Source: Streptomyces rubradiris (lineage in GTDB: Bacteria > Actinomycetota > Actinomycetes > Streptomycetales > Streptomycetaceae). From it: a stretch of DNA of 64,000 nt. A model generated the notes under the pieces. The model was not told the origin of the DNA and searched no databases. It saw nothing but the letters and a program-made list of their open reading frames with translations. The stretch lies in assembly GCF_016860525.1 (NCBI RefSeq), contig NZ_BNEA01000015.1, positions 3,844,001 to 3,908,000 of the forward strand. The letters are read 5' to 3'. The position numbers and the translations under genes were made by a program. Shown here in pieces: positions 45,834-54,767 of this stretch (positions within the stretch are counted from its first letter, which is position 1; every line of letters starts with the position of its first letter).

Positions 45834-47645
45834 GTGACGGAACCTCAACTCGCACCCCCGCGGCGGTACGCGCCGTACGACCGGGCCGGCCGCTTCGACC
45901 GCTCACTCGGCCACCCTTCCCGCAGGGACCTGCCGTTCTTCGCGGCCCGGCTGCGTGAACTCGATGCCGCCGAGGCGTTCCCCACGGACGCCGTCGCCCG
46001 GCTCGACGCGCTCGGCCTGCCCGCGCACTACGTGCCGGCCCAGCACGGCGGCACACTCGACAGCTACGAGGAACTGCTCCAGTTGGTACGAGTGGTGGCC
46101 CGCCGCGATCTCACCGTGGCGATCGCGCACACCAAGACGTATCTGGGCGCAGTGAGCACCTGGGTGGGCGGATCCGCCGGACAGGCCAAGGAGCTGGGCG
46201 ACCGCGTCAGGTCCGGCGCCGTCGTCTCCTGGGGTCTGACCGAGCGCTCCCACGGCAGCGATCTGCTCTCCGGCGAGCTGACCGCCACCCCCGTGGCGGG
46301 CGGCTACCGACTGGACGGCGAGAAGTGGCTGATCAACAACGCCACCCGGAGCGATCTGGTCTGTGTGCTCGCTCGCACCTCTCCCACGGGCGGCACGCGC
46401 GGCTACAGCCTGCTGCTCGCCGACAAGTCCCGCTTGGAGAACGGCAGTTACACCTGCCTCCCGGCGGCCCGGACGCACGGTATCCGGGGCGCCGACATCA
46501 GCGGCATCGCCTTCGACGGCGCCGTGGTGCCCGCCTCCGCGCTGATCGGCGAGGAGGGCGAGGGCATCGAGACCGTCCTGCGCAGCCTGCAGATCACGCG
46601 GACGATCTGCGCGGCGCTCTCGCTCGGCGCCGGCGATCGCGCGCTGCGGATCGCCACCGGGTTCGGCCTGGAGCACCGCCTCTACGGCAAGCGGCTGATC
46701 GACCTGCCGCAGGCCCACCGGGCGCTGACCGAGGCCTACGCCGACCTGCTCGCCATGGAGGCGGTCACGCTGGTCGCCTCGCGGGGGGTGCACACCCTGA
46801 CCGAGGAGATGAGCGTCTCGTCCGCCGCCGTGAAGTACCTGGTGCCCACCACTGTCGACGACCTGATCTCCGCCATGGGCCAGTTCCTGGGCGCCCGTTC
46901 CTTCCTCAGCGAGGAGTTCGAGCACGGCCTGTTCGCCAAGCTGGAGCGCGACCATCGGATCGTCGGCATCTTCGACGGCAACACTCTGGTCAACCTGAAC
47001 GCCCTGATCAACCAGTTCGCCACCCTCGCCCGCGGTTACCGCGCGGGGCGCACCGACGCCGACGGCCTGGCCGCCGCCGCCGCGCTCGACGCACCCACTC
47101 CCGCCTTCGATCCGGCCCGGCTGCTGCTGACCTCCCGCACGGGCAACAGCGTCGCGGCGTCCCTGCCCCGGAGCGTGGTGGAACTGCGCGAACTGGTGAA
47201 GGCGGGCGAGGCGCCCGAGTCCCTGCTCACCGTCGCCGAGCACCTGCTGCGCATCAGCGACACCACGCACGAGCGGATGGCAGCCCACCGGCCGAGCCCG
47301 CGTGACGTGCCCGCCACCGCCTTCGATCTGGCCCACCGGTACACCCTGTGCTCCGCGGCCGCGGCCTGCCTCCAGGTGTGGCTGCTCAACCGGAACACCG
47401 TCGCCGCCGACACCAGCGCGACCGCGGGCCTGTGGCAGGACGGCCTGTGGGCCGAGGCCACGCTGACCCGGCTCGCCGAACGCCTGACGCCCGGGGCGCT
47501 GCCCGAGGACGGAGCCGACGGCTCGGCGGTGCTCGACCGGCTCATGCCGCTACTGATCGACCAGTACGACAGCGGCGAGATGTTCTCCCTGCTGCCCTTC
47601 CCGCTCGCCGAGGCGACCGACTCCGCCGCCCAGGAGGCGTCATGA
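45834..47645 (+). CDS. Acyl-CoA (acyl-ACP) dehydrogenase 1
   Basis: 603 residues from GTG 45834 (AGGTGGA just upstream). The acyl-CoA dehydrogenase fold is clear: N-terminal helical domain (RRDLPFFAARLRELDAAEAFPTDAVARLDALGLPAHYVPAQHGG), beta-domain with GAVVSWGLTERSHGSDLLSGELTATPVAGGYRLDGEKWLINNATRSD, and C-terminal helices (LYGKRLIDLPQAHRALTEAYADLLAMEAV, GIFDGNTLVNLNALINQFATLARGY). It is longer than typical enzymes by a C-terminal extension, as in lipopeptide-cluster dehydrogenases. Coupled to a second dehydrogenase (ATGA) and upstream of ACP, C domain and acyl ligase, so it most likely desaturates the fatty acyl starter. Desaturation of a Dap-derived residue is the alternative. Confidence 0.87.
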   Translation: MTEPQLAPPRRYAPYDRAGRFDRSLGHPSRRDLPFFAARLRELDAAEAFPTDAVARLDALGLPAHYVPAQHGGTLDSYEELLQLVRVVARRDLTVAIAHTKTYLGAVSTWVGGSAGQAKELGDRVRSGAVVSWGLTERSHGSDLLSGELTATPVAGGYRLDGEKWLINNATRSDLVCVLARTSPTGGTRGYSLLLADKSRLENGSYTCLPAARTHGIRGADISGIAFDGAVVPASALIGEEGEGIETVLRSLQITRTICAALSLGAGDRALRIATGFGLEHRLYGKRLIDLPQAHRALTEAYADLLAMEAVTLVASRGVHTLTEEMSVSSAAVKYLVPTTVDDLISAMGQFLGARSFLSEEFEHGLFAKLERDHRIVGIFDGNTLVNLNALINQFATLARGYRAGRTDADGLAAAAALDAPTPAFDPARLLLTSRTGNSVAASLPRSVVELRELVKAGEAPESLLTVAEHLLRISDTTHERMAAHRPSPRDVPATAFDLAHRYTLCSAAAACLQVWLLNRNTVAADTSATAGLWQDGLWAEATLTRLAERLTPGALPEDGADGSAVLDRLMPLLIDQYDSGEMFSLLPFPLAEATDSAAQEAS

Positions 47646-49357
47646 CCGACCCGAACGCCGTCCCCGGCGGCCCCGACGTCCTGGAAAGAGCCCTCGGCGA
47701 CGCCCACGATCCGGACAACCCGCTGGGCTACGAGGCCGTTCTCGCCGCCGACGAACGGGCCGAGATCCTGCCCGCCGGCGAAGCGGCCCTGGACGCCTAC
47801 GGGTTCAACGCGGAGTACGTGCCCCGGAGGCTCGGCGGACGCCTGGGCCGGATCGACCGCCTGATGCGCATGATGCGTACCGTCTCCCGCCGCGACCCGA
47901 CCCTGGCCCTCGGCCACGGCTTCACCAACTACATCTCCGGGTCCGCCATGTGGACCGCGGGCAGCGACGTCCAGCAGAAGCGGATGGCGGACATCCTGCT
48001 GTCCGGCGGCAAGACCGCGGCGGGCTACAACGAGCTGCCGCACGGCAACGACTTCACCCGCACCGACCTCGCCGCGACGCCCTCGGCCGACGGCAGGCAC
48101 TACCTGATCAACGGCCGCAAGCAGATCGTGAACAACCTGGGCCGGGCCGACGCCGTCGTCCTGCTCGCCCGGACGGGCGCGGGCCCCGGAAACCGCAGTC
48201 ACTCCCACCTGTGGGTGGACCTCACGCAGGCCCCCGCCGACCGGCTGCACAGGGACTACCGCTTCCCCACCGTCGGACTGCGCGGCTGCCTCATCGGCGG
48301 CGCCGACTTCACCGACCTCGAGGTTCCGGCGGATGCCCTCGTCGGCCCCGTGGGCAGCGCCATGGAGACCGTCCTGCGCGCCTTCCAGACCACCCGCGCC
48401 GTACTGCCCGGCATGATGGTCGGCACCGCCGACACCCAGCTGCGCACCGTCACCCGTTTCGCCCTCGACCGCGCCCTGTACGGCCGCAGCGTCGCCGACC
48501 TGCCGCATGCCAGGGCCACGCTGGTCGGCGCCTTCCTCGACCTGCTCGCCGGGGACTGCATGGCGACCGTGGCGTGCCGCGCCCTGCACGTCCTGCCGGG
48601 CCAGACCAGCGTGATCACCGCGGTCAACAAGTACATCGTGCCCAAGGTCCTGCACAGGTCGTCGCACACTCTGGGCACCCTGCTCGGCGCCAACTCGTAC
48701 TGGCGCGACGGCCGCTACGGTGTCTTCCAGAAGTTCTTCCGCGACCTGCCCGCCATCACCTTCGCGCACGCCAACGCGGCCGTCTGCCAGGCCACGACAC
48801 TGCCGCAGCTGCCTCGCCTGGCCGCCACCAGCTGGGGTACCGCCGAGGTGCCGCCCGCCGTCCTTTTCGACCTGTCGGCGTCGCTCGACGACATCGACTA
48901 CCAGGCCCTCGAACTCACCTCGCGCGGCGCCGACCAGCTCACCGCGCTGCTCCACACCCGCGCCGGTGGCACGGCGCTGCCCCCGGCGGCGGCCCGGATC
49001 ACCGCCCTGCTCCACGCCGACCTGGACGACCTCGGCCGGCGCTGCCGCCGGCTGCCGCCGAGCGAGCACTCGGTGGTCGCGGGCCGCTCCGGATTCGCCC
49101 TGGCCGACCGCTACGCACACCTGTCGATGGCCGCCGCGTGCATCGGCGTGTGGCAGCACAACCAGGACGGCGTCGACGACTTCCTGCGCGACGACGCCTG
49201 GCTGACCGGCGCCCTCACCCGGATCGCCGCGCGCCTGGGCCACGACGTGGGCGCCCTGCCCGAAGCCGTGGAGCAGCGACTGTTCGCCGAACTGACCGCG
49301 AGAGAGGAAGACCGTGCCGGCTTCGACCTCGACCGTTCGCGGCTCGCGCGGGGCTGA
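47642..49357 (+). CDS. Acyl-CoA (acyl-ACP) dehydrogenase 2
   Basis: 571 residues; ATG at 47642 overlaps the previous stop. Same architecture as dehydrogenase 1: LDAYGFNAEYVPRRLGG, GGKTAAGYNELPHGNDFTRTDLAATPSADGRHYLINGRKQIVNNLGRAD, TRFALDRALYGRSVADLPHARATLVGAFLDLLAGD and a long C-terminal helical extension (SGFALADRYAHLSMAAACIGVWQHNQDG, like YTLCSAAAACLQVWLLN in its neighbour). The two are diverged paralogues that may form a heteromer, as for paired dehydrogenases in lipopeptide clusters. About 120 bp without a gene separate it from the ACP. Confidence 0.86.
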   Translation: MTDPNAVPGGPDVLERALGDAHDPDNPLGYEAVLAADERAEILPAGEAALDAYGFNAEYVPRRLGGRLGRIDRLMRMMRTVSRRDPTLALGHGFTNYISGSAMWTAGSDVQQKRMADILLSGGKTAAGYNELPHGNDFTRTDLAATPSADGRHYLINGRKQIVNNLGRADAVVLLARTGAGPGNRSHSHLWVDLTQAPADRLHRDYRFPTVGLRGCLIGGADFTDLEVPADALVGPVGSAMETVLRAFQTTRAVLPGMMVGTADTQLRTVTRFALDRALYGRSVADLPHARATLVGAFLDLLAGDCMATVACRALHVLPGQTSVITAVNKYIVPKVLHRSSHTLGTLLGANSYWRDGRYGVFQKFFRDLPAITFAHANAAVCQATTLPQLPRLAATSWGTAEVPPAVLFDLSASLDDIDYQALELTSRGADQLTALLHTRAGGTALPPAAARITALLHADLDDLGRRCRRLPPSEHSVVAGRSGFALADRYAHLSMAAACIGVWQHNQDGVDDFLRDDAWLTGALTRIAARLGHDVGALPEAVEQRLFAELTAREEDRAGFDLDRSRLARG

Positions 49358-49475
49358 CCGCGGGGCCGGCCGCACCGGCCGCCGTGCTCCCGCCCACCCC
49401 GACCCCTATCCGTATCCGGACCAGAAGCCCTACCCCACCAATTTCCACACCCTTCACATCACCAGGAGCCTCCTC

Positions 49476-49781
49476 ATGGCCACACCCGCCACCACCCCCG
49501 AGAACACCACCTCCGAGAACGGCGGCGCCGGCACCGCCGACGTCGAGACGATCCGCACCTGGCTGACCGAGCGCGTCGCCTACTTCCTCGACGCCCGTCC
49601 GCAGGACATCGCCGCGGACGACCTGCTGGTCGAGATCGGGCTCGACTCCGTGTACGCCTTGACCCTGTGCGGCGACGTGGAGGACGAGTTCGGCATCCTC
49701 GTCGAGGCCACCCTGGCCTGGGACCACCCCACGATCGACGCGCTCACCGCCCACATCCACTCCGAACTCGCCGCTCGGTGA
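49476..49781 (+). CDS. Acyl carrier protein
   Basis: 101 residues from ATG 49476 (AGGAG 8 nt upstream). Carrier fold with the phosphopantetheine site LLVEIGLDSVYALTLCGDVEDEFGI (Ser in GLDS) and the downstream helix DHPTIDALTAHIHSEL. The N-terminal 30 residues are a Thr/Asn/Gly-rich linker. It lies between the dehydrogenases and the free C domain and acyl-AMP ligase, so it should carry the activated fatty acid during desaturation and transfer to residue 1. Its stop overlaps the C-domain ATG (TGATG). It needs a phosphopantetheinyl transferase from elsewhere, since the local one is broken. Confidence 0.93.
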   Translation: MATPATTPENTTSENGGAGTADVETIRTWLTERVAYFLDARPQDIAADDLLVEIGLDSVYALTLCGDVEDEFGILVEATLAWDHPTIDALTAHIHSELAAR

Positions 49782-51169
49782 TGGCCCGGGAGCGAGCCCT
49801 TTCCATCGGGCAGGAAGCGCTCTGGTTCCTGTACCGGATGGCGCCCGACAGCCCCGCCTACAACGTCCAGGCCGCCCTCCGGGTCCGCGGCGCGCTCGAC
49901 GAGGCGCGGCTGCGGCGGGCGCTGCGCGCGGTCGTCGAGCGACACGACGTGCTGCGCTCCACGTTCACCGAGACCGCGGCGGGACCGCAGCGCGTGATCG
50001 GCCTCCCGGACCTGGTCCCCCTCCAGGTCCGGGAGGTTCCCGGAGTCACCGACACCGAACTGCTGGAGAAGCACGTCAAAGCGTTCGGGGACACCCCGTT
50101 CGACCTGACCGAGGAGGGCACGTGCCGTGCCCTCCTGCTGCGCATCGCCGCCGACGACCATGTGATCGTCGTCTCCGCCCACCACATCGTCACCGACGCC
50201 ACCTCCCAGTGGCTGCTGCTCCAGGACCTGCTCGACGCCTACGCGACCGGCTCCGCGCCGCCACCCCTCACTCGCGACTACGACGACTACGTACAGGGCG
50301 AACAGGAACTGCTCGCAGGCCCGCGACGGGAACGACTGGCGGCGTTCTGGGAAGAGTTCTGCGCCGGCGCCACCGCCGCCGAACTGCCGGCCGACCGGCC
50401 GCGGGCCCCACGTCCGCCGGCCGTCTTCAACGGCGCCACCTGCGAGGCCCGGATACCCGACGAGCTGGTGCCGCGGCTGCGCGAGGCCGCCAGACGGGCG
50501 GGGGTGACCCCGTTCGCGCTGACGCTCGGCGTCTTCCAGGCGCTCGTGCACCGCTACAGCGGACGCCGCGACTTCCTCATCGGCTGCCCGACGACCACCC
50601 GCAGCGGTCCCGGGATGCGCGAGGTCGTCGGATACCTCGTCAACACACTCGTTCTGCCCGCGCACTTCACCGAGACGACCACGTACGGCCAGGCCGCGCA
50701 CACGGCGCAGCGCCAGGTGCTGCGGGCCATGAAGCACATCGGCTATCCGTACGCCCTCCTCGCCGGCGAGGAGCCGTACAGCAGCCGGAACCCACCCGTG
50801 CGGATGGTCTTCACGATGGTGGCACCCGGCCGACTCGAACCCCTCCTGATGCAGGTCACGGAGGCCGCCGCGCGCGGCACGGACACCGAGTACGCGGGCC
50901 TGCGCATCGAGCTGATCGACGTTCCCCAGCTGGAGGGCCAGTTCGACATCAACGTCGAGATGCGGCAGAGCGCGTCCTCGCTCACCGCGGTGTTCCGCTA
51001 CGCCACCGACCTGTTCGACGAGTCCACCGTCCGCCGGCTGCTCGACTCCTACGTGCGGCTGCTCCACGAGGCGATCGAAAACCCGGACGCGCCGGTGGCG
51101 GGCGCCGCCCTGGTCGAGGCGGACGACCTGGACGACCTGCTGGCCCTGGGCGAGGCCACCGACTGGTGA
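49781..51169 (+). CDS. Stand-alone condensation domain (lipoinitiation)
   Basis: 462 residues, a single NRPS C domain: LSIGQEALWFLYRMAPDSPAYN opening, active site VSAHHIVTDATSQWLL (HHxxxD), RRDFLIGCPTTTRSGPGMREVVGYLVNTLVL, and QFDINVEMRQSASSLTAVFRYATDLFD. As NRPS1 lacks its own starter C domain and this gene follows the ACP, it most probably transfers the fatty acyl chain from the ACP to the amino acid on T1 of NRPS1, in trans. That division of labour is an inference from gene order. Confidence 0.9.
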   Translation: MARERALSIGQEALWFLYRMAPDSPAYNVQAALRVRGALDEARLRRALRAVVERHDVLRSTFTETAAGPQRVIGLPDLVPLQVREVPGVTDTELLEKHVKAFGDTPFDLTEEGTCRALLLRIAADDHVIVVSAHHIVTDATSQWLLLQDLLDAYATGSAPPPLTRDYDDYVQGEQELLAGPRRERLAAFWEEFCAGATAAELPADRPRAPRPPAVFNGATCEARIPDELVPRLREAARRAGVTPFALTLGVFQALVHRYSGRRDFLIGCPTTTRSGPGMREVVGYLVNTLVLPAHFTETTTYGQAAHTAQRQVLRAMKHIGYPYALLAGEEPYSSRNPPVRMVFTMVAPGRLEPLLMQVTEAAARGTDTEYAGLRIELIDVPQLEGQFDINVEMRQSASSLTAVFRYATDLFDESTVRRLLDSYVRLLHEAIENPDAPVAGAALVEADDLDDLLALGEATDW

Positions 51170-51216
51170 CCGTTCCCGCCGACCCACATCCGCTTCCTGC
51201 TACCCCTGGGGATTCC

Positions 51217-52980
51217 ATGCTCACGGACGACCACACACTCCTGCAGGCCCGCAGCGCCACGGCCCGCATCCGTACCAACGCCCATGACACCCCCGACGAT
51301 CCGGCCGTCATCTTCGTCCGCGACCCCGACTCGGCGGAGGGGGCCGAGACATGGTCGTACGCCAGACTCGACCACGAGGCCCGCAAGATAGCCGGCTGGC
51401 TCCAGGAGAGGTACGCGCCCGGCGACCGGGTGCTGCTTCTGTACCCGGAGAGTCTGCAGTTCGCCGCCGCGTTCGTCGGCTGCCTCTACGCGGGCATGGT
51501 CGCCGTGCCCTCCTCGCTGCCCGGCCAGTACAGCCACCAGCGCCGCCGCGTGGACTCCATCGTCGAGAACGCGGCCGTCGCGGTCGTCCTCACCTCCGAG
51601 GCCGTCGCCGCGAGCGTCCTGGACTGGGCGACGTCCGACCCGGGACGGGGGATCACCTGCGCCGTCACCGACGGCCCCGGATTCACCGACGCGCACGCCG
51701 GGGCCTGGCAGGTGCCCGACGTGTCCCAGGACACCCTCGCCCTGCTCCAGTACACCTCCGGCTCCACCTCGGACCCGAAGGGAGTGATGGTCCACCACGG
51801 CAACCTGCTGCACAATTCGGCGGCCCTCAGCTCGGCGTTCGGACTGGACCGCAGGACCCGCTTCGGCTCCTGGATCCCGCAGTACCACGACATGGGGCTG
51901 CTCGCGATCCTGCTGCCTCCGCTGCTGCTCGGCGGCTCCTGCGTCCTGATGAGCCCGACGACCTTCCTGAAGCGGCCGCACTGGTGGCTGCGGATGATCG
52001 ACAAGTACCAGGTCAACTGGTCGGCCGCGCCCAACTTCGCGTACGAGCTGTGTGCCCGGCAGATCACCGACGAGCAGCTCGCCGACCTCGACCTGTCGTG
52101 CTGGCGGTTCGCGGCCAACGGGTCGGAGCCCGTGCAGGCCTCCACCCTCACCGCGTTCGCCAAGCGCTTCGCCCCGGCCGGCTTCCGCAGTGACACCATG
52201 GCGCCCTGCTACGGCATGGCCGAGGCGACCGTGTTCATCTCGGGCACCGGGCCGCGCGAACTGGCCGTCACCCGGGTCGACGAGAGCCTCCTGGAACAGC
52301 ACGAGTTCCGGCCGGTCGCCGAGGACCGGCCCGGCCGCTCCATCGTCAGCTGCGGCAAGGCCGAGGAGTACACGGTGCGGATCGTCGACCCGGCCACCCG
52401 CGAGGCCCTGCCCGCGGGCCGGATCGGCGAGATCTGGCTGCGGGGCCCCAGCGTCGCCCAGGGCTACTGGGGCCGCGAGGACGCCACCCGCGCGACGTTC
52501 GGTGTCAGCACGCTCGCCGGGGACAGCGGGTACGTCCGCACCGGCGACCTCGGCACACTCCATCACAACGAGATCTATGTCACCGGCCGGCTCAAGGAGA
52601 TGCTGATCCTGCGCGGGCGCAACATCTACCCGCAGGACGTGGAGCACGCGATGCGCCGTCTGCACCCGGAGCTGGTGGGTCTGTTCGGCGCCGCGTTCGC
52701 CGTACCGGTGACCGGAGCCGACGGCACCGTCGAGGAGCAGCTCGTGGTCGTGCACGAGGTGCGCGGCTCGGTCGGCACCGACGAACTGCCGCGCCTGGCC
52801 GCGCGGATCAGGGGCGGTATCGCCCGTGACTTCAGCGTCAAGCCGGCCGCCGTGGCCCTGGTCAGGCGCGGGGCTGTGCTGCGCACGACCAGCGGCAAGA
52901 TCCAACGCGCGGCGATGCGCGCGCAGTACCTGGACGGCGCCCTGGAGAGCCGCCACCTGGACGGCCCGCGGGCCGCCTGA
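51217..52980 (+). CDS. Fatty acyl-AMP ligase (FAAL)
   Basis: 587 residues from ATG 51217 (TGGGGA upstream); a GTG at 51166 overlapping the C-domain stop is the alternative. Adenylate-forming enzyme: P-loop LLQYTSGSTSDPKGVMVHHGN, GSWIPQYHDMGLLAILLPPLLLGG, AAPNFAYELCAR, CYGMAEATVFISG, YVRTGDLG and C-terminal LKEMLILRGRNIYPQDVEHAM. QYHDMGL and YGMAEATV are hallmarks of FAALs, which activate free fatty acids as acyl-AMP and load an ACP rather than CoA. It would load the ACP at 49476. Last gene of the plus-strand operon, followed by a strong terminator. Confidence 0.93.
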   Translation: MLTDDHTLLQARSATARIRTNAHDTPDDPAVIFVRDPDSAEGAETWSYARLDHEARKIAGWLQERYAPGDRVLLLYPESLQFAAAFVGCLYAGMVAVPSSLPGQYSHQRRRVDSIVENAAVAVVLTSEAVAASVLDWATSDPGRGITCAVTDGPGFTDAHAGAWQVPDVSQDTLALLQYTSGSTSDPKGVMVHHGNLLHNSAALSSAFGLDRRTRFGSWIPQYHDMGLLAILLPPLLLGGSCVLMSPTTFLKRPHWWLRMIDKYQVNWSAAPNFAYELCARQITDEQLADLDLSCWRFAANGSEPVQASTLTAFAKRFAPAGFRSDTMAPCYGMAEATVFISGTGPRELAVTRVDESLLEQHEFRPVAEDRPGRSIVSCGKAEEYTVRIVDPATREALPAGRIGEIWLRGPSVAQGYWGREDATRATFGVSTLAGDSGYVRTGDLGTLHHNEIYVTGRLKEMLILRGRNIYPQDVEHAMRRLHPELVGLFGAAFAVPVTGADGTVEEQLVVVHEVRGSVGTDELPRLAARIRGGIARDFSVKPAAVALVRRGAVLRTTSGKIQRAAMRAQYLDGALESRHLDGPRAA

Positions 52981-52994
52981 CGCGAGCGCGCGAA

Positions 52995-53027
52995 GGGGAG
53001 GGCGCCTGGTGGCAAGGCGCCCTCCCC
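52995..53027. terminator. Terminator after the FAAL gene
   Basis: Perfect 12-bp arms GGGGAGGGCGCC / GGCGCCCTCCCC with a 9-nt loop, 14 bp past the FAAL stop and before the convergent DUF1015 gene. No T-run, as usual in Streptomyces. Confidence 0.78.
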
Positions 53028-53029
53028 TG

Positions 53030-53077
53030 GTGCGTCACGGCGTCAGTGCGTCACGGCGTCAGTGCGTCACGGCGTCA
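53030..53077. repeat. Three tandem copies of a 16-bp unit
   Basis: GTGCGTCACGGCGTCA occurs three times without gaps. The last copy supplies the stop codon of the DUF1015 gene. It looks like a slippage-type expansion in the terminator region; no function is evident. Confidence 0.85.
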
Positions 53078-54382
53078 CCGCCGGGGCAGCTCGTCGAGAC
53101 CGCGCATGACGAGACCGGCGGCGGGCTTGGGCCCGAACGACGTCGACTTGCGGGGCAACCGCACACCCACGCCGGCGAGCTCCCGTACGGTCCGCTCCCC
53201 GACCGGCCGCATCAGCACGGCCGTGCCGCCCTCCCGCCGCGCCTGTTCGACGGCCTCCGCCGCGTCATGGACGTAGCCGATCTCGTCGGGCACGTCGGGC
53301 ACGCCCCACACATGGTCGAGCAGGGTGCGGTGCAGCACGGTGGCGTCCAACTCGCGCCAGGCCGCGGGCCGGTCGCTCGGCACGGTCCGCTCAAGCAGTG
53401 CCGGGTCGGGGCGGTCCAGGAGATGGAACTCCCTGGCCGCTCCCCCCGCCAGCACCAGCGCGTTCCCTCCGCTCTCCGCGGGCTCGGCGGCGGCCGCCAT
53501 CACGGCCGACAGGTCCCCCGCCACCGCTCTCACCCGGAACGCCCCCTCGACAGCGGCGAGGGCCCGCGCCACGGGAAGGCGCCGGAGCACGCGATGGATG
53601 GCCCGCACCCGGAAGGGATACCGCTTCGTGTCCACCAGGAGCGCGAGACCGAAGTCCCAGCTCCCTTCCGCCTCCGCCCGGTCCCCCGACCTCATCTCGT
53701 CCCGCACCCGCAGGTACGTGGCCCACCGGTGATGCCCGTCCAGGATCATCGCTTGCCGGATCCGGAGTTCGGCGTCCACCCGGGCCAGTTCCGCCGGGTC
53801 CGTCACGGCCCAGAGCCGGTGCCGCACACCGTCCTCCATGACCGCGGTCACGAGCGGCGGCCGCCGCACGGCCCGCTCGATGACGCCCCCGGCACCGTCC
53901 GGCCCCTCGTCCCCCTGGTAGGCGAGCAACATCGGCTCCAGTTGCACGGCGGTGGCCCTCAGCACGGCCGCCCGGTCCGCCACCACGTGCTCGAACACGT
54001 CCTCGTGCGGCAGCACCACATCCTCCCCCTGACGCGGCAGCCGCAGCGCACCGACGATCCCGCACTGCGCGAACCCGTCCCCCCGCTGCTCGCAGACGTA
54101 CAGCGCGGGCACGGGATCGGCAGCGATGACCCCCTCCGCCAGCCAGTGGGTCAGGGTCCGCCTGGCGTACGCGGTGCGGTCGGCGGAGGTCCGCCCGCGC
54201 GGCAGGACCAGCCGCACGATGTGGAACGGATCGCCGGGCTCCGCGTCCGGCACGCCGTCTGCGGTGACCGCGGCGAGCGCACCGACACGTCCGGCCCGCT
54301 CGGGCACGTAGCGCAGCCCACGAAACGGACGAAGCTGAAGCCCACCCCGCACGGGCGGCGGCGCAGGGACCGTGATTTCCAT
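53075..54382 (-). CDS. DUF1015 protein, possible free-serine kinase
   Basis: 435 residues. DUF1015 family by layout: LRPFRGLRYVPERAG opening, GDPFHIVRLVLPRG, LYVCEQRG, HEDVFEHVVADRAAVL and the conserved MILDGHHRWATYLRVRDE (about residue 213), then LLVDTKRYPFRVRAIHRVL. The DGHHR motif is like the active-site motif of ParB/Srx-fold free-serine kinases (SerK, SbnI), which make O-phospho-L-serine. Since SbnA uses that compound, this gene next to the cluster could supply it. That is an inference from motif and context; DUF1015 genes also occur outside Dap pathways. Convergent with the FAAL gene; single. Confidence 0.75.
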   Translation of the reverse strand: MEITVPAPPPVRGGLQLRPFRGLRYVPERAGRVGALAAVTADGVPDAEPGDPFHIVRLVLPRGRTSADRTAYARRTLTHWLAEGVIAADPVPALYVCEQRGDGFAQCGIVGALRLPRQGEDVVLPHEDVFEHVVADRAAVLRATAVQLEPMLLAYQGDEGPDGAGGVIERAVRRPPLVTAVMEDGVRHRLWAVTDPAELARVDAELRIRQAMILDGHHRWATYLRVRDEMRSGDRAEAEGSWDFGLALLVDTKRYPFRVRAIHRVLRRLPVARALAAVEGAFRVRAVAGDLSAVMAAAAEPAESGGNALVLAGGAAREFHLLDRPDPALLERTVPSDRPAAWRELDATVLHRTLLDHVWGVPDVPDEIGYVHDAAEAVEQARREGGTAVLMRPVGERTVRELAGVGVRLPRKSTSFGPKPAAGLVMRGLDELPRR

Positions 54383-54767
54383 GCCCGCAGCGTAGGAATC
54401 CCCGCTTTCACCTCGATTTCCCCGAAGATCCCGGTGCCGGCGTCCACTGCGGCACGTCGCCCCTTCGACGGGGTCGAGGTCGGGCGCGTAGGACGGCAGA
54501 TAACAGATGGCCGGCCGCCTTGAGTCCCTCGGCGCTGACGGGCTACCAGGAACGGAACCGGTACGAGTTCACGTGGAACGGGGCGCCGGCCGGCCTGGAC
54601 CGGCAGTGACCGGGCGTCGACCGGGAGCCCCAGGAACGGCGCGGTCGTCATCACGCCTGACCGGATTGCCGTCGCCAACCACCTGGGCGAACTGCTCGGC
54701 CCGGCCCCGCGGCCACACCACCGCTGCTCTCGGCGGCGGGTTTCCGCGGGCCGAGCGGACGGTCTGC
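54383..54767. other. Non-coding stretch upstream of the DUF1015 gene
   Basis: No reading frame with recognisable protein character on either strand. It should hold the promoter of the DUF1015 gene near 54383-54450. Short stops-interrupted text in several phases suggests eroded coding DNA, but I cannot name it. Confidence 0.4.

Noticed and set aside
53030..53077. CRISPR array
   Set aside because: Three contiguous 16-bp units with no spacers and no cas genes.
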